Positions 9,896 through 19,141 are shown, counted from the stretch's first letter. The stretch: 27,500 bases of DNA from Chondrilla cf. caribensis (GCA_964020155.1 OZ026565.1:1692501-1720000); one strand, 5' to 3'. Numbers and translations: made by a program. Notes: a model not told the origin generated them from the letters alone.

Positions 9896-10070
9896 CAGTT
9901 ATACTCGTTAATCTGCTGCAATTTGTTTTCTGAGAATATAGTGAATTAACGAGTTTGGCGGATTAACTGGATATTCATTGGTACTTGTACATTATATCGG
10001 TACTGGGAAAATTGTGGCAGATTAAAAGGTTTGGTGGATAAGGTGATGGTGGATTAATGAGAATTCACTA
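9896..10070. mobile_element. MITE of the same family as 3,640
   Basis: The left end (TATACTCGTTAATCTGCTGCA) and the reversed right end (TATATAGTGAATTCTCATTAA, then TCCACCA) are imperfect inverted repeats. The middle contains GGCGGATTAACTGG and GGTGGATTAATGAG, as in related elements. It begins about 15 bp from the acceptor of the first CAR exon found. Confidence 0.6.
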
Positions 10071-10420
10071 TATACTGCAGTTTCAGTATGGAGATTTCAG
10101 TAGTGTAGGCTGTATAAAATTAGGCATGCACAATACATTTATACAGTGTATGTACGTTATATTATATTGAACTATACAGTAAATACAGCCATTGTACTTG
10201 CATTGTACTAAATACAACGTGATAAAATTTATCAGCAAATTATACTGATGCACATACTGTATATACGTACGTAGGTAAAATACGTACATCAAGTATTGTA
10301 TGTACATACGCATTGGCATAAAACACTAATTTCTATCCTTACACACCACAAAAACACACGTGTGCATTCTATGGCAAGTGGGACGCACCCGGTTTGACCA
10401 GCAATTCATCATTGATTGTC

Positions 10421-10767
10421 AGTCACCACAGCCTCACTGGTGCCCATATATGACACATGCTAATCCCAGTATTCACACATGTACACCCCATTGGAGGCGA
10501 TACAGACCTCATGGTGACTGTCCAGGTAAATTCATTTCGTAACTGGTCACCACACCCTCTCTAGTGTCCACATGGCACATTGTAAGACAATTTTTAATAC
10601 ATGTACACACCTCTAGCTGGAGGTGCAACAGAGCACATGGTGACCGGACAATGAAGTTCCATCTCTAGTCACCACAGCCTTCCAAGTTCCATATTTTGTG
10701 ATAATTCAAATACTCACACATGCACACCTAGCTCTCTGGAGGTGTTACAGAGCTCAATCGTGATGAC
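10421..10767. repeat. Three tandem copies of a unit of about 125 bp with inverted ends
   Basis: Units start at 10,421, 10,546 and 10,677 with (A/G)GTCACCACA. They end with a TGGTGAC or TGATGAC motif at 10,518, 10,644 and 10,767, preceded by a conserved 'GGAGG(T/C)G.(T/A)ACAGA.CTC' block. Each unit is bounded by GTCACCA/TGGTGAC inverted heptamers. Copies are only moderately similar. No open frame is conserved among them. Confidence 0.7.
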
Positions 10768-10769
10768 CA

Positions 10770-11160
10770 ACAAAATAATTCAAGAAACGCTTCCTCACTT
10801 GTAATAATAATATGTAATAACAACAATAATAACTATATAATTACCATATTAAGCAGAATTTTAGCAAATATACATACTTCAATATTATTCTGATCGCAAC
10901 AAGTGTTTATATGTACATACATACATGCATAAAGTAAGTACACACCTACATGTACAGTTAGTATAGATGTATATTAATGTACTATACAACACCATAAGTG
11001 TACATCATAATTAAAACACCTTAAGCATGCGAGACTGCTACCACCAACTACAAGTAGTACGATAACACACAGAATTATCTACCACAAAATAAGAGCTACT
11101 GGACACTGACTCCAATGTATGTATCCACGAGTAGGCCTACATTATGCGCAAGTTTGTCAC
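10770..11160. other. AT-rich spacer downstream of deaminase gene A
   Basis: 3' flank of gene A on the minus strand. No canonical AATAAA on the gene strand was found here, and no other feature. Confidence 0.5.
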
Positions 11161-11161
11161 T

Positions 11162-12613
11162 TTAAACGGAAAAATTGTCCGCACTTTGTGGTTTGTGGTA
11201 CCACTTCCCCAGGTCATTACGTGAGAAGAATTGTTGAAATTTCTTCTTATCGTCTTGGTATGCTTCGGCTTCATCTTTGTAAGCACGGTAGGTAGACTTC
11301 TTACATTGGGCTATTTCCATCCACAACTTGAAGAAGTTGTACTTGGACACATCCGTGTCTCCTTGCTGTTTACCTGTTTTGCTGTCAATATACTCCCCAT
11401 TGATATCATCTGCAACCCAGCAAAATGCATAATCATTTGATTTGCCGTCATACTTAGCTCCAGGTGGGTTGGGAAGTACAACTACTCGTGGCTCATGGTG
11501 GGGAATGCCTGTCAATCGACCAAAGAATGCCTTCTCTAGACTGCCTTGGATGCCACCCTTGACAATGATGCTGTCGAAGAAGATTCGCTCCTTCAATAAA
11601 TGACTGAGTAGGGCACCCTGAGCTCCAACCACATTCCAGAGAGCTATCTTATCACTGCAGCTCATCTTGTAAAGACAATCTGGTTCGGCATGAAGAAGAT
11701 TCCCCTCCCCAGTTGACTTCCTGTAGCGAAGGTGACCAGCATTTTTATTATCTACAGGAATAACTGCATCCCCACAAGGCACTTTGCTCACATAAAGGTG
11801 GAACCTGACGTCTCGCTGGAGTGAGTATTCAAACTGACTTCGTTTCATGACACAACACTTGATGCCCTCTTTTGCTTTCAACATCTCCTTCAAAAGGAAC
11901 AGAATTAGTCCTCTCCTTGCAAGCACTTCAGCATGACAGTCCCGGATAACTCGCTCGTCGGTTAGATACGGAGTGTCTTCAATGAATGAAGTCCCCATGG
12001 CAGCACATATCACCTTGCGTTGTCCAAAGTGCTCTAAAATCACAGCAGCCTGCACCTTTCCATCGTCATAACGTTTGCCGTGATTTTCGCACACATTCTG
12101 AAGGATTGATGCACACTCGAGTACACAATCTTTTATAGAAGCCGGCCCAAGCCTGGTTTTTGGAACATCTCTTGGGTGATATGGTTCAAAGTGTGGAGGA
12201 CCTGAACTGTGTCGCTTCTCCACTGCATCTTGTGGAATATTGTGGTAGTTCAATATAGTATCATCAGACATAGCAGGGTCCTTGACAGGGTTGAAGGTCG
12301 GCATCAATGGACGTGTAAAGTTTAAGGGATTGGCAACACGTTTCAAAGGGAGACAGCTAGCAGAAGGCACCAAATGCACTGGGGGACCATGTTCATGTTG
12401 TTCATAGGAGAAGTGTGGCTTTCTTCCACAAAAAAGACTCATTTTATTCATGATCACTATGTTACTGAAGCGTGTACTACTGGGTTGCTTGAATGCTTTC
12501 AAAGCAACACGAGCTGCAGAAGCTGCCGCTTTCTTCCTGCTGCGTCTTTTCTTCCCAGTGAAAGATTTACCGCCAACTGTTACAGTGGCTGTGTGCCAGT
12601 ATCTTTTTCCCAT
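11162..12613 (-). CDS. ADAR-family RNA adenosine deaminase, paralogue A (dsRBD + deaminase)
   Basis: 483 codons from the first ATG, intact to a stop at 11,162. Residues 1-43 are the C-terminal part of a dsRNA-binding domain (VTVGGKSFTGK, then KKAAASAARVAL). A linker of about 110 residues follows, then an ADAR-type deaminase domain. HAE is at 227-229 with the catalytic Glu. The zinc Cys residues are in PCGDA (C280) and SCSDK (C319). A GEG at 302-304 aligns with the base-flipping loop of ADAR2. The C-terminus LGKWYHKPQSADNF resembles the inositol-hexakisphosphate-binding tail of ADARs. L325 (KIALW) replaces the usual Arg. The frame stays open upstream of the ATG, and a good acceptor (GCTCAG) at 12,667-12,668 would add SSFAIYDAILTSEFSIT, the missing front of the dsRBD. 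The real start may therefore lie in an unseen upstream exon. Expected role: A-to-I editing of double-stranded RNA. Activity is inferred from motifs only. Confidence 0.88.
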   Translation of the reverse strand: MGKRYWHTATVTVGGKSFTGKKRRSRKKAAASAARVALKAFKQPSSTRFSNIVIMNKMSLFCGRKPHFSYEQHEHGPPVHLVPSASCLPLKRVANPLNFTRPLMPTFNPVKDPAMSDDTILNYHNIPQDAVEKRHSSGPPHFEPYHPRDVPKTRLGPASIKDCVLECASILQNVCENHGKRYDDGKVQAAVILEHFGQRKVICAAMGTSFIEDTPYLTDERVIRDCHAEVLARRGLILFLLKEMLKAKEGIKCCVMKRSQFEYSLQRDVRFHLYVSKVPCGDAVIPVDNKNAGHLRYRKSTGEGNLLHAEPDCLYKMSCSDKIALWNVVGAQGALLSHLLKERIFFDSIIVKGGIQGSLEKAFFGRLTGIPHHEPRVVVLPNPPGAKYDGKSNDYAFCWVADDINGEYIDSKTGKQQGDTDVSKYNFFKLWMEIAQCKKSTYRAYKDEAEAYQDDKKKFQQFFSRNDLGKWYHKPQSADNFSV

Positions 12614-12666
12614 TGTTATGGAGAATTCACTTGTAAGAATAGCGTCGTAAATAGCAAAACTGGATT
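12614..12666 (-). CDS. Probable 5' extension of the gene A exon (front of dsRBD)
   Basis: In-frame, stop-free codons directly upstream of the ATG encode SSFAIYDAILTSEFSIT. This supplies the strand before VTVGGKSF and is conserved in gene B at 16,351-16,403 with the same frame and the same TTTGCTCAG acceptor. The first two bases would complete a codon from an upstream exon. The alternative is 5' UTR. Confidence 0.5.
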
Positions 12667-12811
12667 CTGAGCAAACCTCAATATTGGAGGCACTGGTACA
12701 CTTGGATTGTCACTAAAACACTTACGAGAATCAAGCCAGCCTACAAACGCCAACTACTCCAATTGGTACATCTCTTTCCACTTAAAGCTACTTCATCAAA
12801 TAACTGGAGTG

Positions 12812-12930
12812 TTATTCCAAGTATGTAGCATGACTCAGTAAACCACAGTGTCATTACAAGTATGTAGCATGACTCAGTAAACCACAGTGTCATTACAAGT
12901 ATGTAGCATGACTCAGTAAACCACAGTGTG
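12812..12930. repeat. 39-bp tandem repeat, 3 copies
   Basis: Unit containing 'aagtatgtagcatgactcag' then 'taaaccacagtgt', with period 39 (positions 12,822, 12,861 and 12,900). The paralogous 5' flank of gene B has one copy at about 16,550-16,588. Each unit carries the palindrome-like TGACTCA. Confidence 0.9.
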
Positions 12931-12944
12931 CATAATTACATGTA

Positions 12945-13165
12945 GATTCATGAATCTCATTAAAACAACTGACAACAATATGTAGACCTTGTCTCATCAC
13001 TTAAGCCGCATTTACACGAGCGATCCTTTTAGATGTCTCAAAATAACAATAACATGAGCAACTGCTAATTGTACATCTTACAGGTCATAACGGCTGTATT
13101 TATTCATGCATAACATATGTACATACGTACAGCATAGACATAAAAAGTGGATTGGTTCAAGATCT
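12945..13165. repeat. Segmental duplicate of 16,605-16,835
   Basis: Near-identical blocks include 'caacaatatgtagaccttg', 'gagcgatccttttagatgtc' and 'aaaaagtggattggttcaag'. At 16,6xx the block separates gene B from the 3' end of gene C. Here it separates gene A from a dsRBD relic. This shows that A plus flank and B plus flank arose by tandem duplication. Confidence 0.9.
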
Positions 13166-13450
13166 ACTGAAATTGATACATGTGGAGGGCCTAAACTGTG
13201 TCGCAGACAATGCATGGTTGCGATGTTCAGACAAGATGGTATCATTACTAATGTGGCTACCGTTATCATAGCCCAAGTTTCCCAGTGCCACACGAGCAGC
13301 TGAAGCAATTGCTTTGTCTTCAAAACTCTGCTCTTCTCCTTCGTACAAATCTTTACTGATAAATACGACTGATTTATAACGAACCATCTTAAGGGTATTC
13401 CCAGTAACTGACACTGAAACATGAACAGTAAAAAGAATCACACTCAACAC
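13157..13450 (-). pseudogene. Relic of a deaminase paralogue: dsRBD fragment (A')
   Basis: The open frame contains YKSVVFISKDLYEGEEQSFE followed by DKAIASAARVALGNLGYDN, which aligns with the dsRBD end of genes A and B (AAASAARVALKAF). The similarity continues weakly through 'NDTILSEHRNHALS'. It then jumps frame: 'LGPPHVS', resembling GPPVHL of A, lies in another frame. No deaminase domain follows, and the sequence instead runs into the 3' flank shared with gene C. Most likely a truncated, frameshifted copy. An alternative exon is less likely. Confidence 0.6.
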
Positions 13451-13454
13451 CTAA

Positions 13455-14195
13455 ACTTCTACTTTCCACAGTGTTGTCGCTGAAACTCAAATCTCTTCCA
13501 GGAACATGAGTCAGCAGTTCAAAATAATTGTATTCATACACATACCAAACAGTTATGAATGTTGTCAGTCTGTTCCCCTAGTGAAACTAACAATGTTATT
13601 ACATTCACACAGGGTGCAGAGGGTACTGGCCACAAAGGAATTTGGTTTGCAACATAATGGTATGGGCAAAACAGTAGATTGTGGAGGAGTGACAGATTTG
13701 ACAAAGCAATGCAATCTGAGCAGTGTAAATGCAAAAGCTTATCCTACTACGTGAGCCACCACCACTGATAAACCATTCATTGTCCATTTAATAGTCACAT
13801 ATGTACTGCATTCAAGCTTGTTTTGAGGTCTGCACAGGGACAGGTATGAAGTAAGTTCCAAATACTTCACATCGTTACCATTCCAAACATATCTGAAATG
13901 TTAGAGTTAGTCAGTCATCTAGGTCTTATCGGACCTCCTGGATACCATGTGTAACAAACCCCTACTTGGTCTATTACATCAGTTTAGTGACCCCATGTAC
14001 TACGTATGTAGTATTGATCTGATATCCAACAAAATTCAACAAACTCAACCTTAAAATACGTATGCCAAATCTCTGCCCTTGCTCTACTGTGAGAACACAT
14101 TGGCAGCTTCTTTCACAAAAGTATATGCACGTAACACAACATGGGAACATGTAATAATACATATCAACTATTGGTTCATGTATGTACATACGTAT
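13455..14195. other. Spacer between relic A' and gene B flank
   Basis: No exon with motif or splice support on either strand. Two short ORFs have no recognisable similarity. Confidence 0.5.
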
Positions 14196-14345
14196 GTAAA
14201 GTGAATACTCATTAATCTTCCACAAATGGTTTTCGAATACGTAAATCTAGTGGATCATGCAACGTATTTGGTAGCTTAACTGGATATTCACTAGTACTTG
14301 TTCATTATGATATTACTGGTAGTACTGTATGTACATAGGATTTCC
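14196..14345. mobile_element. Partial MITE of the 3,640/9,896 family
   Basis: 'AAGTGAATACTCATTAATC' at the left and the internal 'taactggatattcactagtacttgttcattat' resemble the element at 9,896-10,070 (taactggatattcattggtacttgtacattat). The right terminal repeat is missing or eroded. Confidence 0.5.
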
Positions 14346-14445
14346 TAGTGGGACTATACATACATGGTCATGACACACATTCACTCTGCATGTGCTTACA
14401 ATTCACAAGATTCGATGCCACGCTTCAGTGTCATGCTGGAACGGA

Positions 14446-14510
14446 GTATGACTCAGCAACCTCAATGCATGCGTAATTGAACACCTGGTCGCAAATCTCA
14501 TATACAATAT
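14446..14510. repeat. Dispersed TGACTCAGCAACC block, copy 1
   Basis: Matches 'atgactcagcaacc.caatgcatgc' then 'aattgaacacctggtc' and 'atctcatat'. Other copies are at 19,338-19,400 and 24,174-24,235, with shorter forms at about 12,860-12,970 and 16,560-16,625. It lies about 490 bp 3' of gene B. Confidence 0.8.
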
Positions 14511-14514
14511 CATA

Positions 14515-14995
14515 ATACAACATACATGCTGGATCTAAAATAATAGTTTGTATACAAACATGAACAGATAATAAGGTGTTATACAGTAATATGTACGTAC
14601 ACACAAAATATATATATACACATGTACATACAAAGTCAGTGACCAAATACAATTATAGAAAATACGTAATAATTTTATTATACACACAATTATCATTTGT
14701 ACGTACATCACTCATAGCAACATGTGTTAATTAAAGCTAACATAAGACAGGAAATTAGAAGAGAGTTACTTTTATATGTGTACATGTGTGTACAGATACT
14801 ATACAAAGAACATATTATATACATTGTAAAATGATACAGACTAAAATTAACATACATTACAACACAGTGAGGTGATGTACGTATAATATCATAGAAAAAC
14901 AAGGAGCTACTTGTACATGTGTGTATGTGCAGACAGTCAAAAGCATAAGGCAAAACAGCCAAGGGTCACTAAACACAGAGCTTTGAGGTAATCGC
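14515..14995. other. 3' flank of gene B
   Basis: AT-rich. A possible polyadenylation signal on the minus strand (TTTATT on plus, 14,674-14,679) lies about 320 nt beyond the stop of gene B. Nothing else was recognised. Confidence 0.4.
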
Positions 14996-14997
14996 GG

Positions 14998-16350
14998 TTA
15001 ATGCTTACACACAAAATCGCCACTTGGTTTATCACACCACTCCCCCAGCTTGTTATCAGAAAAGTAATCTTGAAACTGCTTCTTTTTCCTCTGATATTCC
15101 GTGGCTTTTTCCTTACATTGATTGTAACTGAGCCTTCGATCACATTTGGCTACGTCCATCCATAGCTTGAACAAGTTGTACTTCGATACGTCAGTGTTGC
15201 CACTTTCTCGGAGGCCAGTTTTGGTAAAAATCACTTCTCCTTCGTCGTCATTAGCAACCCAGCAAACAGCCCTGTGGGCAGAACTGATCTCACTTTGACT
15301 TGTCCGTTTGATAACGACAACATCAGGGCAATGTGGATTCAATTTTTCGATGCGATTGAAAAATGCTCTTTTCAATCTCCTCTTAGAGGCAGCCGAATCT
15401 ATTACAATGATGCTGCTCAATAAGATTGGTTCTACTATGAGCTGACTGAGGAGGGCACCTTGAACTCCAACAACATTCCACAGGGCAATTTTGTCACTGC
15501 AGCTCATCTTGTACAAGTGCCCAGGTTCAGCCACGTGGACATTGTCTTCCCCGTCTGATTTACCCATACAGAGACGACCACGGTTACCATGACCCAGAGA
15601 GGCATCTCCGCAAGGAACCTTGTTCACATAGAGGTGAAATTTAACATCTCTCATGAAGGCATACTTCCCATTAAAAGTGGAGACCAATACTCTGCTGGAT
15701 CCCTTTTGCGCTTTAAGCATTTCGTGCAAAAGAAACAAGATCAATCCTCTCCTTGCGAGAACTTCGGCATGACAGTCGCGAACAGAATTACAGTCACCAA
15801 GTTTGTCTTCGTTTAGAATAAAATTGCTTCCCGAGGTTGCAACAATGATTTGTGCAGTGGATCCATCGTCCATAACTACAGCAGAACGAACCGTTTTATC
15901 ATTATATTCTACTTTCATCTTACTGCAAGCATTTTTCAAAACTTTCACGCACTTTTCTGCTGCATCCTGTGGGATTTTGTCATAATTCAATTTAGTATCA
16001 TCAGACATAGGAGGGTCCTTGACAGGGTTGAAGGTCGACATCAATGGACGTGCAATGTTAAAGGAAATGGCAACAGGTTTCAGAGGAAGATAACTAGCAG
16101 AAGACATCAAATGCACTGGGGGAACATGGTAGTGTTTTGTATAGGAGAAGTCTGGTTCTCCATCACAAAACCGATTCAGTTTATCCAAGATCACTATGTT
16201 ACTGAAGTTTGTACTACTGGGTTGGTTGAATGCTTTCAAAGCAACACGAGCTGCAGAAGCTGCCGCTTTCCACCTGCTACGTCTCCTCTCCCCAGTGAAA
16301 GATTTACCACGAACTGTCACAGTGGCTGTGATGCGGTATCTTCTTCCCAT
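14998..16350 (-). CDS. ADAR-family RNA adenosine deaminase, paralogue B (dsRBD + deaminase)
   Basis: 450 codons, intact, with the same layout as A. A dsRBD C-terminal part is at residues 1-43 (VTVRGKSFTG, AAASAARVALKAF), followed by a linker nearly matching A up to about residue 132. About 33 residues of A's linker are then missing. Deaminase motifs: HAE at 194-196, PCGDA with C247, SCSDK with C284. The loop is GED (267-269) where A and C have GEG. L290 sits in the KIALW motif. The C-terminal LGEWCDKP keeps the Trp but lacks the usual spacing to the final Asp. The dsRBD, linker and 5' flank are much closer to A than the deaminase half is. As in A, an upstream in-frame extension to 16,403 with a TTTGCTCAG acceptor is likely. 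RNA editing activity is inferred from intact zinc ligands and Glu. Confidence 0.88.
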   Translation of the reverse strand: MGRRYRITATVTVRGKSFTGERRRSRWKAAASAARVALKAFNQPSSTNFSNIVILDKLNRFCDGEPDFSYTKHYHVPPVHLMSSASYLPLKPVAISFNIARPLMSTFNPVKDPPMSDDTKLNYDKIPQDAAEKCVKVLKNACSKMKVEYNDKTVRSAVVMDDGSTAQIIVATSGSNFILNEDKLGDCNSVRDCHAEVLARRGLILFLLHEMLKAQKGSSRVLVSTFNGKYAFMRDVKFHLYVNKVPCGDASLGHGNRGRLCMGKSDGEDNVHVAEPGHLYKMSCSDKIALWNVVGVQGALLSQLIVEPILLSSIIVIDSAASKRRLKRAFFNRIEKLNPHCPDVVVIKRTSQSEISSAHRAVCWVANDDEGEVIFTKTGLRESGNTDVSKYNLFKLWMDVAKCDRRLSYNQCKEKATEYQRKKKQFQDYFSDNKLGEWCDKPSGDFVCKH

Positions 16351-16403
16351 TGTAATGGAGAATTCACTTGTAAGAACAGACGCGGTAATTGCAAAACTGG
16401 ATT
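16351..16403 (-). CDS. Probable 5' extension of the gene B exon
   Basis: Encodes SSFAITASVLTSEFSIT in frame with the ATG and matches the corresponding segment upstream of A, with the same acceptor sequence. Conservation of frame between paralogues supports coding, but high nucleotide identity here also extends into clearly non-coding flank. Confidence 0.5.
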
Positions 16404-16404
16404 C

Positions 16405-16835
16405 TGAGCAAACCTCAATATTGGAGGCACTGGTATACTTGGATTGTCACTAAAACACTCTCGGGAACAAAGCCAGTCTAAATGCTCAAACTACTTTACT
16501 TGGTACATCTCTTTCCACTTAAAACTACTTTACCAAATAACTGCAGTGTCATTCCAAGTATGTAGCATGACTCAGTAAACCACAACTTGCATAAATTACA
16601 TGCAGATTCATGAATCTCATTAAAACAACTGACAACAATATGTAGACCTTGTCTCATCACTTAAGCCGTGTTTACAAGAGCGATCCTTTTAGATGTCTCA
16701 AAATGAAAATAACATGAGCAACTGCTAATTGCACATCATACAGGACATAACGGCTGTATTCATTCATGCATAGCATATGTACATACGTACAGCATAGACA
16801 TAAAAAGTGGATTGGTTCAAGATCTACCGAAGTTG
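16405..16835. repeat. Gene B 5' flank / gene C 3' flank, duplicate of 12,670-13,165
   Basis: Blocks shared with the A flank in the same order and orientation: TTGGAGGCACTGGTA, a single 39-bp unit, CAACAATATGTAGACC, and the GCATAGACATAAAAAGTGG region. Confidence 0.85.
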
Positions 16836-16898
16836 ACACACAAACACACTCAGCATTTATGGTGATATTAATGATTGTCTTCCTTTGTAACACATAAA

Positions 16899-18014
16899 TC
16901 ACATCGTAAATAACATATTTGAGGATAGACAAAAATCGTTTACTTGTAACGGCTTGGGAAACAACTCTCCCATACAATCTTCGGTGAAACGCGAGTAAAA
17001 GTCCTCTTTTTTTCTTTGGTATTCCACTGCACTCTTCTTACACTCCAGATAGGTACTTTTATGGAGCCCATCCATGATGTTGGACCACAGCTGGAAAGTA
17101 GCCAATTTACTGACATGTGTACAATATTGCACACCATCATACGAATAGTGCTTTAAGCCCGTTGTGGTGTCCAGTAATTCTCCAGTTTCATCAGTAGAGA
17201 CCCAGCAGAATGCTCTGTGATCAGATGAACTCTTAGATACATGGCCACTGTTGAACGTTTTCACAGGTGGACGATGGCAGGGGATTCCCAAAAGGCATAA
17301 CCGGCCATAAAAAGCCATTCTTGCACTCTTCGCACACGCGTTCTCTAGAATGATGCTGTTGAAGAAGACTGGCTCTTTCAAGAGCTCACCTAGCAGTGCA
17401 CCCTGGACTCCGACAACATTCCACAGGGCAATTTTGTCACTGCAGCAAGACTTGTAGAAACAACCCGGCTGTATGTGTAGTAGATTCCCCTCCCCACCAT
17501 CTTTTCTGTACCGAAGGTGGGATTCACTATTACATCCGAGTGGTAAGGCTGCACCCCCGCACGGTGCTTTACTGACATAAAGGTGGAACTTAACATCACT
17601 GTCGATAGCATACTTACAACCACCCAAGTCGGTAGCAATGCTCTCCTCTCCATGCTTGGCTGAAAGAATCTGTTGCAGGATGTAGCGCTTCAGACCCCTT
17701 TTCGCCAGTACTTCTGCATGGCAATCCAGAACTTGTGTGCCGTCACAGGTTAGGTTTTCTTTGCGAATGAAGTTCTTCCCCATACCAACAGACACAAACT
17801 TAGCAAATCGATCACTGCGCGTCATCACAACACCGGCTACAACATTCTCACGTACATCCACATAACGGCCAATGAGGCGCTTACATTGCTCTGCCACATA
17901 ACTGGCACGGGGTTCCAAATCATGCCCAATGATGTCGAGCTCGGAGCAATCGTCCACAGACAACAATCTGTTCATACTATCGCTAGTACAAAAACGTACT
18001 ACAGTACTCCTCAA
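16899..18014 (-). CDS. ADAR-family deaminase, paralogue C (deaminase domain only)
   Basis: 371 codons from the first ATG. A second in-frame ATG at 17,975 (MNRLLSVDDC) aligns with the start of gene D (MSLLSLLPIE) and may be the true start. It covers a whole ADAR-type deaminase domain without a dsRBD: VVAGVVMT, VSVGMGKNF, DCHAEVLAKRG (H99, E101), PCGGA (C152) and CCSDK (C191). PCGGA replaces the PCGDA of its paralogues, and the Arg after HAEVLA is Lys. GEG at 174-176 is kept and KIALW has Leu at 197. The tail (MGELFPKP) has Leu-Phe where ADARs usually have Trp. Intact frame and zinc ligands suggest a functional enzyme with altered substrate use. A dsRBD might be supplied by an upstream exon, but none was found. 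Confidence 0.85.
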   Translation of the reverse strand: MRSTVVRFCTSDSMNRLLSVDDCSELDIIGHDLEPRASYVAEQCKRLIGRYVDVRENVVAGVVMTRSDRFAKFVSVGMGKNFIRKENLTCDGTQVLDCHAEVLAKRGLKRYILQQILSAKHGEESIATDLGGCKYAIDSDVKFHLYVSKAPCGGAALPLGCNSESHLRYRKDGGEGNLLHIQPGCFYKSCCSDKIALWNVVGVQGALLGELLKEPVFFNSIILENACAKSARMAFYGRLCLLGIPCHRPPVKTFNSGHVSKSSSDHRAFCWVSTDETGELLDTTTGLKHYSYDGVQYCTHVSKLATFQLWSNIMDGLHKSTYLECKKSAVEYQRKKEDFYSRFTEDCMGELFPKPLQVNDFCLSSNMLFTM

Positions 18015-19070
18015 ACAGATGTCTACAGTAATAAGTGAATAGTACTCTCACACAGGGTCCAGTAGGGAGGAACTGGGATTACGTAGATACTGAGGATTTC
18101 TTACAACAATTTCTCAGAAAAAGTAACACTGCCTGTGTTCATCGAAACGTATGTACTGTACGTACGTGTGTACTACAACAATACTGGCAGCAGCACTGTA
18201 TATAGGATAATAGAAGTGGAACTGTAACCAGGCACACAGAACCCCAAAGATTACGTAATGTGAAGTTCTAAGAATAGCCCAAACCTAATCATATACATAA
18301 AGGTACTTTCCCTTGGAAAGTACCTCTGACAAAATCGAATTCAATAACGTGACAAACAACAAATCTACACACGTGTTGTGCACATGGCCTTAACGATATT
18401 TGATACCCATACAGAACTGATCTAGGTGTAGTGGATGTGCAAGATTGGGATGATATACACAGTTATACACGAAAGGGCTGCTAAAAATATTGAGAATTTC
18501 AAGGCTTTCAACACATAACAACGCAGTACAGAGGTGAACAGGAGTCACCTCACACAGAACATTCAGAAATGTTGAGATACTACCATTCATGGACATTTGA
18601 CAAAGAGGACGGCTCTAAGTTTCTGCTGGAAACTCACCCGCAAATGTTTGCACACGTACTGCCTATAATCTACTGCCAGTCTAGGGTGTCCAACATTCAA
18701 CAGTCAACCTGTTATGACACGTTAATGCAAGGTCAGCACATGTATTCAATCACTGCTTCCTACTAGAGTGGACATCCAGTGATCTGTGTCCATGCTATTC
18801 TGAGCACACGACATGACTCATCAAATCCACTTTTGTCTACATCCCTGTTCTGCATTACATGTCTACTAAGGGTTCATCCTGGCCATAGACTTCAGTAGAG
18901 TGTATGCACACGGCACGACTCACAAATAAGAGGTTCTGAACAGTAGCAAATAATACTATAAATTGTTACAAATTCATAAAAATTGGTCCATAAGCCTTCA
19001 AAGAATTTATGTACGGTCATACGTAACTTTAAAGACATTCCCTTCAGACCATTGTACAATACATACAGCA
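18015..19070. other. 5' flank of gene C, no further exon established
   Basis: The region 18,240-18,330 is weakly similar in order to the 5' flank of gene D (ACCCCAAA..TTACGTAA, AAGTACCT). Small ORFs on both strands at 18,390-18,766 show no recognisable family. Confidence 0.4.
18301..18325. promoter_or_regulatory. Perfect 11-bp hairpin upstream of gene C
   Basis: AGGTACTTTCC, three bases, then GGAAAGTACCT. The paralogous site upstream of gene D (about 21,262-21,285) keeps only the right-hand AGAAAGTACCT. Possible protein-binding palindrome or RNA hairpin in the 5' flank, about 290 bp from the gene C ATG. Confidence 0.4.
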
Positions 19071-19141
19071 ACAAAGATCAGTTGTGTCCTTGGGTGTACG
19101 TACATACATGTACATCCGGATGTTCTAGTGGAGGTTAACTG

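Noticed and set aside
16196..16453. Plus-strand ORFs opposite genes A and B (also 12,374-12,670 and 15,850-16,407)
   Set aside because: Antisense shadows of the conserved dsRBD region; no independent evidence.
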